From Leisingera sp. M658 (GTDB taxonomy: Bacteria > Pseudomonadota > Alphaproteobacteria > Rhodobacterales > Rhodobacteraceae), in the NCBI RefSeq assembly GCF_025144145.1, contig NZ_CP083546.1:2434501-2498500 (forward strand): 64,000 nucleotides of DNA, written 5' to 3'. Within the stretch, counting starts at the first letter, position 1. Each line of letters begins with the position of its first letter. The translations under genes were made by a program, and so were the position numbers. This document shows positions 1 to 8,485 of the stretch, piece by piece. Below the pieces are notes generated by a model, which saw only the letters and a program-made list of their open reading frames with translations, was not told the origin of the DNA and made no database searches.

Positions 1-1
1 G

Positions 2-1240
2 ATCCTGTCCTGGCGGGTGGACCATGACCCCAACAAAGTCATGGTGATGGCGGCCTTTGGCGAAATGATCGACAACTGGCGCATTCCCAAGCGGTGCCTG
101 TTCGACAACGGCCATGAGTTCGCAAACAAGTGGATGACGGCGGGCGCACCCACCCGGTTCCGGTTCAAGATCCGGGAGACAGATCCGGTTGGCGTTCTGC
201 CGCTGCTGGGCATTCAAATGCACTGGGCTACCCCGGCGCACGGACAGGCTAAGCCGATTGAACGGGCCTTCCGGGACATTGCCAGCGACATTGCAAAAGA
301 CCCCCGCTTTGCGGGTGCCTATGTCGGCAACCGCCCGACCGCAAAACCGGAAAACTACGGCAGCCGCGCTGTGAAACTGGCAGAGTTTCTGGAAGTCCTG
401 GCCGAAGGCATTGAAGAACACAATGCCCGCCCCGGCCGCCGCTCTGCCAACGCAAACGGCAGGTCTTTTGATGAGACGTTTGCAGACAGCTACGCCTCAA
501 CCACGCTTCTGAAGGCGACCGAAGAACAGCGCAATCTTTGGCTGATGGGCCAGGACACCGGCAAGCTGCACAAGCACAACGGCAGTCTGAACTTCCACGG
601 CAACGTCTATCACTGCGACTGGATGAGCCAGGAAGCGGGCCGCAACATTGTTGTGCGCTTCGATCCTGAAGACCTGCACAGCGGCGTTCATATCTACAGT
701 GCAGAAGGCGCGCACCTGGGCTTTGCCGAATGTCAGCAGAAAATCGGCTTCTTTGATCTTGAGGGCGCGCGCTCGACCGCGAAGCGGAACCGTCAAATCA
801 AAAAGGCTGAAAAGAAACTCGCAGAGCTGCACCGGCCGCATACCCCGGAACAGCTCGGGGCCGATCTGAACGAAATCCGCAAGGAAACCACTGCGCTGAT
901 GGAAGCCAAGGTGGTGAAGCTGGCACCCGCGAAGCCCCCTAGGGTCTCAACCTTCAGGCAGCATTCGGACCCCAGCGCCGAGGCGGCCCAGGACGCCCTC
1001 ATTCTGCAGATCGGCGACAAGCGGAAGAAACCCGAACCATCCCCCAAACAGGAGGCCTTCAAGGTGGCCGCAACAGCAGACGACCGGTTTACCCAGGCGC
1101 AGGAAATCGAGCGCAGGCAGCAAAACGGCGACCCGGTCGGAGAGCGCGAGGCAGGCTGGCTGAAGGGCTACCAAACCCATTCGGAATACGAGGCGCTGGC
1201 AGCGCTGAAACAGGCATTCGGCGGCAATAACGCCGGGTAG
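2..1240 (+). CDS. Mu-type transposase A (DDE recombinase), 5' truncated by window edge
   Basis: The reading frame is open from base 2, so the N-terminal DNA-binding part and the first catalytic Asp are missing. Counting from the GTG at 17, the second catalytic Asp is D30 (FDNGHEF) and the catalytic Glu is E82 (KPIERAF). Their spacing of 52 residues is close to MuA. After the RNase H-like core comes a beta-barrel region and a charged C-terminal tail, which in MuA contacts the B protein. It cuts and joins phage ends to target DNA. MuB follows after 64 bp with its own AGGAG ribosome site. The GTG at 17 is inside the catalytic core and is not the true start. Confidence 0.93.
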   Translation: MLSWRVDHDPNKVMVMAAFGEMIDNWRIPKRCLFDNGHEFANKWMTAGAPTRFRFKIRETDPVGVLPLLGIQMHWATPAHGQAKPIERAFRDIASDIAKDPRFAGAYVGNRPTAKPENYGSRAVKLAEFLEVLAEGIEEHNARPGRRSANANGRSFDETFADSYASTTLLKATEEQRNLWLMGQDTGKLHKHNGSLNFHGNVYHCDWMSQEAGRNIVVRFDPEDLHSGVHIYSAEGAHLGFAECQQKIGFFDLEGARSTAKRNRQIKKAEKKLAELHRPHTPEQLGADLNEIRKETTALMEAKVVKLAPAKPPRVSTFRQHSDPSAEAAQDALILQIGDKRKKPEPSPKQEAFKVAATADDRFTQAQEIERRQQNGDPVGEREAGWLKGYQTHSEYEALAALKQAFGGNNAG

Positions 1241-1304
1241 ATCACAAAAAAACCGCCGCCTGGATGGACCCCATGGCGACGGCATTGATTGACTAGGAGC
1301 GAGC

Positions 1305-2048
1305 ATGACACAGACCTTGGAAATCGGCAATAGCGTACAGCCGTTGACCAACGTGGCGACAATGGCAGCGCTGGTAACCGAGCTGCAGAACCGGACCTTT
1401 GGAATGCCGGGTTTGGGGGTGTTTTACGGCTACCCCGGATATGGCAAAACCTTCGGCGCCATCTTCTGCGCCTCTGCCTTTGACGTCATTCATATTTCCA
1501 TGCAGGGCGATTGGACCAAAAAGACCTTTTTGGAGCGGCTGCTGAACGAGCTGGGTGTGGCGCCCAAGCGGGTGGTACCCGATATGGTTCTGCAGGCCTG
1601 CGAAGAACTGGCGCTGGATGGCCGCACACTGATTGTCGATGAAGCGGACTATGCCTTCCGGCGCGGCGTGATTGAGCTGATCCGGGATTTGCATGACGGC
1701 TCGGACACCCCGGTTGTCATGATCGGCATGGAAGAATTCCCGCAGATGCTCCGGAAATATGAACTCATTGACAGCCGGGTCATGTCCTGGGTCGCCGCGC
1801 AGCCGGCCACCCTGAAAGACGCGGGCCTGCTGGCAAGCGTTTATGCTGAAGGCATAGACGTTTCTGAGGATCTGCTGGACGCCATTCTGGACCGCAACAC
1901 CGGCAACGTGCGGCGCATGGTGACCGATCTTGCCCAGGTTAAAGGCGAGGCAAACAAGCTTGGCCAGACCAGCATGACGCTGCAGGACTGGGGCGGCATT
2001 GAATTCCGCCGCAAGGACGCCCCCAGCCCGCGCAGGGGGCTGAAATGA
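1305..2048 (+). CDS. Mu B-type AAA+ ATPase, DNA transposition target protein
   Basis: This 247-aa ATPase has a Walker A motif GYPGYGKT at residues 42-49 and a Walker B LIVDEAD at 109-115. In Mu-type phages the B protein polymerises on DNA, captures target sites and activates the transposase. It is shorter than Mu B (312 aa) because it lacks a long N-terminal HTH region, as in other Mu relatives of Rhodobacterales. AGGAG lies just upstream of the ATG. Its stop overlaps the next start by 4 bases, so it is translationally coupled to the downstream gene. Confidence 0.93.
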   Translation: MTQTLEIGNSVQPLTNVATMAALVTELQNRTFGMPGLGVFYGYPGYGKTFGAIFCASAFDVIHISMQGDWTKKTFLERLLNELGVAPKRVVPDMVLQACEELALDGRTLIVDEADYAFRRGVIELIRDLHDGSDTPVVMIGMEEFPQMLRKYELIDSRVMSWVAAQPATLKDAGLLASVYAEGIDVSEDLLDAILDRNTGNVRRMVTDLAQVKGEANKLGQTSMTLQDWGGIEFRRKDAPSPRRGLK

Positions 2049-2917
2049 GCCAAGCCGCAACCCGCAACGCCGCCGAAAAAGAGATCCTGGAATTCATCCA
2101 GACCCGCCTGCGGTTTACCCACCATGACGTTGCCACCTACTGCGAGGCTGGCGATTGGACACGGCAGAATTACCTGCGCGCCTTGCAGCGCCAGGGCGTT
2201 GTCACCGAATGCGGCAACGACGGCACCACCAAGTTTTTCACCGTTTGGGGTGTTGATGAAGCCAGGGAAATCATGGCGGCGGCAAACGGGCATGAACTGG
2301 ACACAGCCTGGTCCCGCAACCGGCTGGACCATCTGCTGGGCAAGATGCGCGAGACCGGCGCGGATATTGAGCTGCCATCGGCCGAGCCGCGCAGCCTGGA
2401 AGAACAGCAAATCTGGAAATACATTTCCGAACGGCCTTATTTCACAAACGCGGATGTTGAAACCATCTGCGCATCGGAAACCATCCGGACGCGGTTTCTC
2501 AGCCGCCTGAAGCAGACCGGCGTCATGCGGGTCTGGGGCCGCAGCAAGGGCAAGGTGTTTTTCTCGGTGAAGTCGCCGGAAGAGGCCCGCGAAGATGCCA
2601 AAGACAAGCGCGGCACCAAAGAGGGCGCCGTCTGGACCGCAATCCGCCACCAGAAACGGTTCAGGCCGGTTGATATCTTTGCCGCGCTGGCACCGGCCCG
2701 CCCGGATATCCCCCAGCGGTTCATTGTGGAATACTGCCGGATTTTGCGCCGCGCCGGCTATCTGCGTACCGCCGCCCGAACCCGGAATTTGATGGCGGAC
2801 ACGCCGCTGTTCCTGATGAAGAACACCGGCCCGCTGCCGCCTCAGAAACGCAGCATGACCGTCATCATCGACAGCAACGACGACAAGATTGTCTATGCTC
2901 CGGGAGGGCGCCTGTGA
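2045..2917 (+). CDS. Phage early protein with repeated winged-helix-like segments
   Basis: This 290-aa protein lies directly after the B gene (ATGA overlap) in the early operon. It appears to contain three related units of about 70 residues, near 10-75, 120-180 and 190-260. Each has a pattern of helix, F-T-x-x-D-V, helix, basic turn, which suggests tandem winged-helix DNA-binding domains. No enzyme motif is visible. Position and fold suggest a role in early transcription or replication by transposition, but the function is unknown. I see no signal peptide or membrane segment. Confidence 0.7.
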   Translation: MSQAATRNAAEKEILEFIQTRLRFTHHDVATYCEAGDWTRQNYLRALQRQGVVTECGNDGTTKFFTVWGVDEAREIMAAANGHELDTAWSRNRLDHLLGKMRETGADIELPSAEPRSLEEQQIWKYISERPYFTNADVETICASETIRTRFLSRLKQTGVMRVWGRSKGKVFFSVKSPEEAREDAKDKRGTKEGAVWTAIRHQKRFRPVDIFAALAPARPDIPQRFIVEYCRILRRAGYLRTAARTRNLMADTPLFLMKNTGPLPPQKRSMTVIIDSNDDKIVYAPGGRL

Positions 2918-3291
2918 TGAGCGACCGTCTGATACTTGCCCAGGACGGCTGGGGCGATGTTCTGCCCGATTGGGTGGAGGTCCTGGTGCGCGAATGCGAC
3001 CAGTCTTCGCAGAATTCCGTTGCCGTTAAGCTTGGCCTCAGCGCCACCGTTGTCAGCCAGGCCATGCGAAACCGCTATGGCGGCTCGCTTGTCCGTATTG
3101 AAGCCGCCGTGCGCGACGTCTTCATGAGTGCCCCGGTCCTTTGCCCCGCCCTGAAAACCGAGATCCCCAGTGCTGCCTGCCTGGCCCACCGCCGCCGTGC
3201 GGAAAAATGGACCCATTCCAGCCCGTTCCGGGTCCGGATGATACGCGCCTGCCGCGCCTGCCGGAAGTTCAACAAGGAACCCGAAGAATGA
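2914..3291 (+). CDS. Small HTH protein with Cys-rich C-terminus, possible phage regulator
   Basis: This 125-aa protein has a helix-turn-helix at about residues 36-62 (AVKLGLSATVVSQAMRNRYG), where a Cro/MarR-like recognition helix would sit. The C-terminal third is basic and contains four Cys (CPAL, AACLAH, CRACRK) that could bind a metal ion. Similar proteins occur in this position in Mu-like phages of alphaproteobacteria and are usually called transcriptional regulators. It overlaps its neighbours by 4 bases at both ends, so it is cotranslated with the early operon. Confidence 0.7.
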   Translation: MMSDRLILAQDGWGDVLPDWVEVLVRECDQSSQNSVAVKLGLSATVVSQAMRNRYGGSLVRIEAAVRDVFMSAPVLCPALKTEIPSAACLAHRRRAEKWTHSSPFRVRMIRACRACRKFNKEPEE

Positions 3292-3371
3292 AAGCGCGGC
3301 TTCCCTTCAAAACCCGGCTTGGGATTTTCCTGCGCCGCATTGCCGACCGCCTGGACCCAACAGGCGCCTGA
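3288..3371 (+). CDS. Very small basic phage ORF (27 aa)
   Basis: An ATG overlapping the previous stop (ATGA) opens a 27-codon frame that encodes a basic peptide, MKARLPFKTRLGIF followed by LRRIADRLDPTGA. The coupling and the amphipathic basic helix suggest it is translated. I recognise no family. It could also be chance, given its length. It fills most of the gap between the HTH gene and the DUF3164 gene. Confidence 0.4.
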   Translation: MKARLPFKTRLGIFLRRIADRLDPTGA

Positions 3372-3401
3372 CTTCCCCGCCCTCACTGAAAGCCTGCACT
3401 T

Positions 3402-4082
3402 ATGACCGAACCGACACCTGAAACACCCCGCACCAGCCAGTTCAGTCCCGCCCCTATTCCTGATGGCCGGGTTGTCGCCAACGGCAACACTTATATGGCC
3501 AACGCCAAAGGCGGACTGGACCCAATTGAGACGGTAAACGCTCAAGATCTGCTGATGGATGAAACCGTCCGCAAGATCGTCAGCTATGCCCTGCCGCTGC
3601 AGGGGCAAATCGCCCGTTTCAAAGCTCACACCAACAGCGACATTGTCGCTCTGGAAGAGCTTCTGGCGCAGGAATACGGCGCCAAAATCGGCGGGAAAAA
3701 AGGCAATATGACCCTGCTGTCTCATGACGGCCTGTACAAGGTCACAGTGTCAGTTGCTGACAGGATCGACTTTGGCCCCGAACTGCAGATTGCTAAGCAA
3801 CTGCTGGACGAATGCCTGAATGAATGGGCCGCTGATGCTGGCCCGGAACTCCGCTCCATCGTCACCCGCGCGTTCAACACCGACAAAACTGGCCAGATCA
3901 ACCGCTCTGAAATCTTCATGCTGCTGCGCCAGGATATCGCCGACGAGCGCTGGCAGCAGGCAATGAAAGCCATCCGCATGGCGATGCGCGTAGTCGGCAC
4001 GGCATCTTACACCCGCTGCTACCGCCGCATGAGCGTGGATGCCCCCTGGCAGTACATCGCCATCGATCTGGCCAAAGCCTAA
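3402..4082 (+). CDS. DUF3164 family phage protein
   Basis: This 226-aa protein matches the DUF3164 family found in most Mu-like phages. Typical features are an N-terminal G-N-x-Y-M-x-N-x-K-G-x-x-x-P segment near residues 26-42, a central coiled stretch, and a C-terminal W-Q-x-A-M-x-A-I motif near 187-195. Members are often mislabelled as sulfate transporters, but the sequence is soluble with no membrane segment. The role is unknown; in Mu relatives it sits in the semi-essential early region between B and gemA, as here. Confidence 0.85.
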   Translation: MTEPTPETPRTSQFSPAPIPDGRVVANGNTYMANAKGGLDPIETVNAQDLLMDETVRKIVSYALPLQGQIARFKAHTNSDIVALEELLAQEYGAKIGGKKGNMTLLSHDGLYKVTVSVADRIDFGPELQIAKQLLDECLNEWAADAGPELRSIVTRAFNTDKTGQINRSEIFMLLRQDIADERWQQAMKAIRMAMRVVGTASYTRCYRRMSVDAPWQYIAIDLAKA

Positions 4083-4105
4083 CCCCTCATATCAGGAACA
4101 CATCC

Positions 4106-4360
4106 ATGGCAATGACCGAAGACGAAATCCGTGATGCAGCCAGGCGCAGCTTCCGTGTTTACACGCAGAAACAACGCTGGGCTGGCCGTGTGCTGGGAAA
4201 CGCGGTGGCGCTGCTGAAACAGGGAGCAGAGGTCTCCCGCATTTCCCCGGAACGCTTTGACGCCATCGTGCGGGAAGAAATGGCCGAAGCGCGGCAGCGC
4301 ATGGAAGCCGACGAAGCTGCAAGCCACCCGGTTGCGGCCGTGTTGAGCGAGGCCTCCTGA
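4106..4360 (+). CDS. Hypothetical early phage protein (84 aa)
   Basis: This is a short helical protein rich in Arg, Glu and Ala. It starts at an ATG after a CAGGAACA ribosome site, and its last base is the first base of the following gemA start. There is no recognisable domain. Similar small helical ORFs upstream of gemA occur in related phages. The proposed membership of the early operon rests on position only. Confidence 0.6.
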   Translation: MAMTEDEIRDAARRSFRVYTQKQRWAGRVLGNAVALLKQGAEVSRISPERFDAIVREEMAEARQRMEADEAASHPVAAVLSEAS

Positions 4361-4812
4361 TGACCCGAGCGCTTCAGCAAAAGATCCACGTCGGCTGCCG
4401 TGAGCTGGGCCTGGACAGAGACGGCCGCCGCGATCTGCAGCTCGCCGTCACCGGCAAAGCCTCCATGAAAGACATGACCGAGGCCGATTTAAACAGTGTT
4501 TTAAAGCGCCTTAAATCGGATGGTTTCAAGGCCAGCAGCGGCGGCAAAAAACATAAATTGGCGCCCCGCGCCGACCTGCGCCTGATCCATGTTCTGTGGC
4601 GAGGCCTGGGAGCAGCCGGCGAACTGCGCGACCCCAGCCGCAAAGGCCTGAACAAGTTCATCCGCGCCCGGTTCGGAAACACCTGGCAGTCGGTTCCCGC
4701 TGACGTGGATATGCTGCGCCAGCATGATCAGATCGACCAGGTTATTCAGGCCCTGAAAAGCTGGGGCCAGCGGGCGGATATCGACTTCGCCTGGGAGGAT
4801 CACCAGCGATGA
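4360..4812 (+). CDS. gemA: GemA-like regulatory protein (Mu gp16, DUF1018)
   Basis: The 150-aa product begins with the GemA signature K-I-H-V-G-C-R-E-L-G-L-D-x-D-x-R-R. It continues with the S-M-K-D-M-T-x-A-D-L-x-x-V-L pattern and a central L-x-x-I-H-V-L-W block. In Mu, GemA alters host gene expression and DNA topology during lytic growth. The gene overlaps both neighbours (ATGA at the 3' end), which places it in the same early or middle transcript. Length agrees with the family (about 140-200 aa). Confidence 0.85.
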   Translation: MTRALQQKIHVGCRELGLDRDGRRDLQLAVTGKASMKDMTEADLNSVLKRLKSDGFKASSGGKKHKLAPRADLRLIHVLWRGLGAAGELRDPSRKGLNKFIRARFGNTWQSVPADVDMLRQHDQIDQVIQALKSWGQRADIDFAWEDHQR

Positions 4813-5072
4813 AGAAACCAGGCCGCCCGCAAGTATCCGACCACGCTGTTCTGCGGTTTCTGGAACGCGTTATGGGCGTGAACGTCAACGCTGTCCGCCG
4901 CCGGATCGGCAAGGCCGTGACGCTTGGGGACGAGTTTCCGGACGCCACGGGCATCATTCACGGCGGCCATGTCTACAAGGTCCGCAACGGGGTGGTGACC
5001 ACTGTAGTACCGATCCGGGGAAAACGAACCAACCCTAAGCCGCCAAAGGGCCGGGTAAATGGCAAAGGATGA
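4809..5072 (+). CDS. Small conserved phage protein of unknown function (87 aa)
   Basis: This basic protein has a pattern S-D-H-A-V-L-R-F-L-E-R-V, then R-R-R-I, and a strand-turn-strand core (HVYKVRNGVVTTVVP). That is like small beta proteins found between gemA and the mor-like gene in Mu relatives. Its ends overlap gemA (4 bases) and the Mor-like gene (14 bases). The compact alpha-beta layout recalls toxin-like BrnT/DUF4258 folds, but I cannot establish that from sequence. Confidence 0.6.
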   Translation: MKKPGRPQVSDHAVLRFLERVMGVNVNAVRRRIGKAVTLGDEFPDATGIIHGGHVYKVRNGVVTTVVPIRGKRTNPKPPKGRVNGKG

Positions 5073-5451
5073 GCTGAACTTTCCCAAGCCGCCTGCCCAG
5101 GTGGAACCCTATATGGAAGCCCTGGGGCTTGAGGACACCTTGCGTTTCCTTGAAGCCTTTGGCGGAATTGAAACCTATATCGCCACCCATCCGACCGCCC
5201 GGTCCAAGGTTGTTGAGCTGATCGGCTACCCGAAAGCCCGGATGCTGGCGGCAATTGAAAACCGCTTGCAGCGCCGTGTTCCCCTGGTCAAGGAATGGCG
5301 GGCGGCAGTCTACCACTCTCAGGGCTTGCCAACCGTGCAAATTGCTCTCAAGCTTGGCGTGACCGACGTCAGCGTCCGCCGCTGGCTGCAGAAACCGGGT
5401 GTGCGGCGCAAGTCCGACCCGAACCAGCCTTCCCTGTTTCCCGGCGTATAG
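5059..5451 (+). CDS. Mor/C-family transcriptional activator
   Basis: This 130-aa protein has the Mor family layout. An N-terminal dimerisation half contains the motif A-L-G-L-E-D-T-L-R-F-L-E-A-F-G-G (residues 20-35). A beta strand follows, then a C-terminal helix-turn-helix (TVQIALKLGVTDVSVRRWL, about 93-111). Mor and C activate middle and late promoters of Mu by binding dyads near -40 to -50. It is the last gene before the early-region terminator, where Mu keeps mor and c. Only one such activator is seen, so it may serve both steps. Confidence 0.75.
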   Translation: MAKDELNFPKPPAQVEPYMEALGLEDTLRFLEAFGGIETYIATHPTARSKVVELIGYPKARMLAAIENRLQRRVPLVKEWRAAVYHSQGLPTVQIALKLGVTDVSVRRWLQKPGVRRKSDPNQPSLFPGV

Positions 5452-5460
5452 CGCCAACTG

Positions 5461-5480
5461 ACCCGCACATAGGTGCGGGT
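5461..5480 (+). promoter_or_regulatory. Perfect dyad upstream of lysis genes, candidate late-promoter activator site
   Basis: Arms ACCCGCAC and GTGCGGGT flank the centre ATAG. The same 20 bases recur at 13858-13877 and I found no third copy in the window. The site lies 9 bp after the Mor-like gene and 83 bp before the amidase start. Mu has its C-dependent lys promoter at the equivalent place. It could instead act as an RNA hairpin. Confidence 0.55.
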
Positions 5481-5510
5481 GTATTGCCCCTCCCCGACCC
5501 GTCAATTTGA

Positions 5511-5531
5511 ACCCCATTGAAATGGGGTTTT
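5511..5531 (+). terminator. Rho-independent terminator closing the early/middle operon
   Basis: The inverted repeat ACCCCAT and ATGGGGT around a four-base loop is followed by TTTT. It lies between the Mor-like gene and the amidase, downstream of the dyad at 5461. A late transcript starting near the dyad would have to read through it or start after it. Confidence 0.6.
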
Positions 5532-5543
5532 AAGGGGCCGGAA

Positions 5544-6428
5544 ATGGGCATCCAATACGGCAAAGTCACTGGGGTAGATTTCAAGGAAGCGCGCTGGATT
5601 GGCCGCGAGATTGTACCCAGCCTGGTCATTCTTCACGACACCGCCAGCCGGATCGAAAAGGGCAACGCCGCCCGCTACCTGCAGAATAACGACGCCAAGG
5701 TGTCGGTCCAGTTTGTGATCGAGCGTGACGGGCACATCGAGCAGCAGGTCCCGGTCAACCGGAAAGCCAGCCACGCCGGAAAATCAGAGTATCATGGCCG
5801 CGAATGGTGCAATGGGTTCTCCATCGGCATCGAGATGGTGAACCCCGGCCGCATGACGCGGGCATCGGAGCAATCCGCCCGCACCTGGTTCGGCCAGAAA
5901 TTCAGCATTCTGGAATACGGCATTGAAGAAGCCGAAACGCCTCAGCACGGGCACGGCCTGTGGATGCCCTACACCGAGGAACAAATCACAGCGCTGGTGG
6001 GCCTGCTGCAGACGCTGTTTTCGTCCATTCCATCACTCGAAGACATTACCACGCATTGGTACGTCTCCCCCGGCCGCAAGGTGGACTCCAACCCGCTTTT
6101 CCCGCTGGAACATATCCGGTCGCTTATCCTTGGCCGCACCGATCCGGCCGAGGCGGAACTGGGCGATGCGGAAACCCCCGCCGCCGATGATTTTGTGATC
6201 ATCAGCACACCCGGCGACACGCTCAATATGCGCCGCTGGCCCAGCTTCAACCCCAACGTGATCGCGCAAATCGCCGATGAAACCCGCGTGCCGGTCATCG
6301 CCTCTGTGACCGTCGGCGGGCGCGAATGGCTGAAGATCATTTTTGGCGGCATCGCGGGGTGGATCGTGAAGAGCTACGCAGCCCCCGTCACCTTTTCCCG
6401 CCCTGGTTTCCGAGGAGCTGAGACATGA
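5544..6428 (+). CDS. Phage endolysin: N-acetylmuramoyl-L-alanine amidase with SH3-like tail
   Basis: The 294-aa product has an Amidase_2/PGRP-type catalytic domain at about residues 10-190. A zinc ligand is seen in V-I-L-H-D-T, and the GRKVDS segment preceded by T-T-H-W-Y carries the second ligand and the catalytic region. Residues from about 220 to 285 form an SH3-like wall-binding domain (LNMRRWPSF to GWIVKSYA). It cleaves the amide between muramic acid and L-Ala at lysis. The ATG at 5544 is preferred over 5517, because 5517 lies in the terminator stem and AGGGG precedes 5544. The holin gene overlaps by 4 bases. Confidence 0.88.
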   Translation: MGIQYGKVTGVDFKEARWIGREIVPSLVILHDTASRIEKGNAARYLQNNDAKVSVQFVIERDGHIEQQVPVNRKASHAGKSEYHGREWCNGFSIGIEMVNPGRMTRASEQSARTWFGQKFSILEYGIEEAETPQHGHGLWMPYTEEQITALVGLLQTLFSSIPSLEDITTHWYVSPGRKVDSNPLFPLEHIRSLILGRTDPAEAELGDAETPAADDFVIISTPGDTLNMRRWPSFNPNVIAQIADETRVPVIASVTVGGREWLKIIFGGIAGWIVKSYAAPVTFSRPGFRGAET

Positions 6429-6955
6429 AGAACAAAGCCAAAATCATCCGGTTTCTGGGCGCTGTTGCGCCGACCGTCGCGGCGGCCCTGGGCGGGCCGA
6501 TGGCCGGGGTGGCTGTTGATGCCCTTGCCACGCAGTTCATGGGCCGCCAGGGCGCCTCCGCCGACGAGGTGGAACAGGCCATCCTGGGCGCGTCTGCCGC
6601 TGATCTGGCCAAGCTGAAACAGGTGGACGCCGAATTTGCTGCCCAGCTTCAGGCCGCCGGCATCGAGCTGGAACGCATCGCCGCCGATGACCGCGCCAGC
6701 GCCCGCGCCCGCCAGGTCCAGACCAAGGACCGCACACCCGGCATTCTGGCCGCGGTGGTGATTGTCGGGTTCTTCGCCGTTCTGGCCTATGTGACCCTGA
6801 ACGGCTTGCCCGTAGACAGCGGCCCAGTTCTGGCGCTGCTGATCGGTTCGCTTGCCACCGGGCTTAGCCAGGTGCTGAACTTCTATTTCGGCTCGTCGGT
6901 CGGCTCCAAGAACAAGGATGCGGTGATCGCCGGTATGAAAGGCGGTGCCGCGTGA
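6425..6955 (+). CDS. Phage holin, 3TM family
   Basis: The 176-aa product has a hydrophobic N-terminal segment (about 10-35), a long charged helical stretch (45-100), and two strong membrane segments at about 105-125 and 133-157. This is the layout of the Holin_3TMs family seen in alphaproteobacterial phages. It would permeabilise the inner membrane so the upstream amidase can act. It overlaps both the amidase and the following small ORF, giving one lysis cassette. Confidence 0.85.
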   Translation: MKNKAKIIRFLGAVAPTVAAALGGPMAGVAVDALATQFMGRQGASADEVEQAILGASAADLAKLKQVDAEFAAQLQAAGIELERIAADDRASARARQVQTKDRTPGILAAVVIVGFFAVLAYVTLNGLPVDSGPVLALLIGSLATGLSQVLNFYFGSSVGSKNKDAVIAGMKGGAA

Positions 6956-7263
6956 TCAGGGTTCTCGCCCTCACCGCCGCCATAGCGCTGGGGCTGTTCG
7001 CCCAGCCTACTGCTGCGGCTGCACAGTGCTATGCCCGTTTCGATGAACTGGCCGCTGTTCTGTTCGAGCATCACGGCGAAGCCCCGGCGGCTGAAATGCT
7101 CGCCAAGAACGGCAACGCCATCCATCTGTTCGTTTCTCCGGACACCGGCGCCTGGACGATATCGGCCACCGCGCCAGGCGGCGCGGCCTGCGTCCTTGGG
7201 CACGGCAATGAGTTTCAGGCCATCGGCCTGGCGGAACCGGAACCGGCGGGGGAGCTTCACTGA
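6952..7263 (+). CDS. Small exported phage protein in lysis cassette
   Basis: A GTG start overlapping the holin stop (GTGA) begins a 103-aa protein. It has a classical signal peptide (hydrophobic core about 4-16, AAAAQC cleavage region near 24) and a small alpha-beta domain with two further Cys-containing segments. The periplasmic location and the position after the holin suggest a lysis accessory, perhaps a spanin-like or amidase-assisting factor. No spanin motif or lipobox is convincing, so function stays open. Confidence 0.6.
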   Translation: MIRVLALTAAIALGLFAQPTAAAAQCYARFDELAAVLFEHHGEAPAAEMLAKNGNAIHLFVSPDTGAWTISATAPGGAACVLGHGNEFQAIGLAEPEPAGELH

Positions 7264-7619
7264 TGGAGTTCGACCCCACATTCACGTGGTCCAATGTTCT
7301 GGCCCTGGTGACATTTTCCGGTTCTTTGGGAACCGCAGTTTACGTCTGGATCAGCGGTCGCCGGACGAACGTTGACGAGCGTTTTAAGCAGGGTTCAGAC
7401 AGGATGGACCGGCACGAAAACAGGCTGATTTCTGTTGAGCAATCCATCAAGTCGATGCCCACCCGCGAAGACGTTCACAAGATAGAACTCGCCATGGAGC
7501 GCATCAACGGAACCATGGGCCGGATGGAAGCGGTCCTGGAAGGAAATCAGCAAATCATGGGCCGCTTGGAAAACGTTGTGACCAGGCATGAAGACCATTT
7601 GCTGAACGGGAGCAACTGA
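7263..7619 (+). CDS. DUF2730 family phage protein (Mu gp25-like)
   Basis: One membrane segment near residues 10-30 (SNVLALVTFSGSLGTAVYVWI) is followed by a long coiled coil to the C-terminus. This matches the DUF2730/Mu gp25 family located just before the small terminase in Mu relatives. Start and stop overlap the neighbours (TGATG). The function in Mu is not known; a membrane-anchored coiled coil could belong to lysis timing or assembly. Confidence 0.75.
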   Translation: MEFDPTFTWSNVLALVTFSGSLGTAVYVWISGRRTNVDERFKQGSDRMDRHENRLISVEQSIKSMPTREDVHKIELAMERINGTMGRMEAVLEGNQQIMGRLENVVTRHEDHLLNGSN

Positions 7620-7915
7620 TGAACTACAACGAAACTCTGCGGGAACATGCCCGCATCGCAATTCTGCGCTTCATTGAGGATGCACCCGGCTACACATCGA
7701 ATGTGTCGATGCTGGCCAGCCAACTGCCGCGCGTCGGTATCGCCTACACCCGCGACCAAACTGAAACCGAACTCGAATGGCTGCAGGAGCAAGGCCTGGC
7801 TCAAATCGAGCGGAACGGCAGTTTTGTAGTGGTCACCGCCACCACACGCGGTGTTGAAATTGCCCAAGGCATCGCCCGCCATCCGAAAATTCAGCGCCCC
7901 CGCCCTGGGAGCTGA
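7619..7915 (+). CDS. Mu gp26-like phage protein (VpaChn25_0724 family)
   Basis: The 98-aa winged-helix-like protein has a family pattern: an N-terminal R-x-A-I-L-R-F-I-x-x-A-P-G-Y, then helix and wing T-E-L-E-W-L-x-E-Q-G-L, then V-T-x-T-x-R-G-V-E-I-A. It sits between the gp25-like and gp27-like genes, exactly as in Mu. It probably binds DNA or a partner in packaging, but no role is established. Confidence 0.78.
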   Translation: MNYNETLREHARIAILRFIEDAPGYTSNVSMLASQLPRVGIAYTRDQTETELEWLQEQGLAQIERNGSFVVVTATTRGVEIAQGIARHPKIQRPRPGS

Positions 7916-7918
7916 CAC

Positions 7919-8485
7919 ATGCCGCCTCCCAAGAAACTTGACCTTGTCCCGCTGGAGATCCGCCAACGGCTTGCCCTTGCGCTGCAGGAGCGGGGCTTTG
8001 GTGACATTCACGGCGTCACTGAGGATCTGAATTTCTGGCTGGATGAAAAAGGCCTGGAACTCCGCGTCGGAAAATCGGCGGTCGGGAATTTCTCTCAGCT
8101 CCTGAAAACCCAGCGCGATGCCTTCGCGATTGCAGAAACCCTGCTTGCGGACATGGATATTGAAGCCGAAAGCGGAATGCACCGGGCGCTGATGCAGATG
8201 ATTGCTGCGGCGATGTTCCAGCTCATGCAAGCGGTGGCAGAAAAAGGCGACCAGATTGACGCCAAGAGCCTGGCCAACCTTGCCCGCACGCTGAAGGATC
8301 TGATGCACTCGGCCGGTCTGCGGGAGAAAATGCTGGAAGAAGAACGCCAGCGTGTCGCCAAGAAAGCCCGCGAAGAAGCGCAGGCCGAAATGGCCGGCCG
8401 CCTGGATGAAGCGGTTTCCGAGGCCGGGCTTTCGCCGGAACGGGCAGAGAATATCCGCAACCGCGTGCTGGGCCTGCGCACATGA
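7919..8485 (+). CDS. DUF3486 protein, Mu gp27-like small terminase subunit
   Basis: This 188-aa helical protein starts with the family pattern of basic residues then L-P-x-E-x-R-Q-R-L (here LDLVPLEIRQRL). An HTH-like region near 25-60 is followed by a long C-terminal coiled coil. DUF3486 proteins pair with the gp28 terminase in Mu-like phages and recognise the packaging site. Its stop overlaps the terminase start by 4 bases. Confidence 0.82.
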   Translation: MPPPKKLDLVPLEIRQRLALALQERGFGDIHGVTEDLNFWLDEKGLELRVGKSAVGNFSQLLKTQRDAFAIAETLLADMDIEAESGMHRALMQMIAAAMFQLMQAVAEKGDQIDAKSLANLARTLKDLMHSAGLREKMLEEERQRVAKKAREEAQAEMAGRLDEAVSEAGLSPERAENIRNRVLGLRT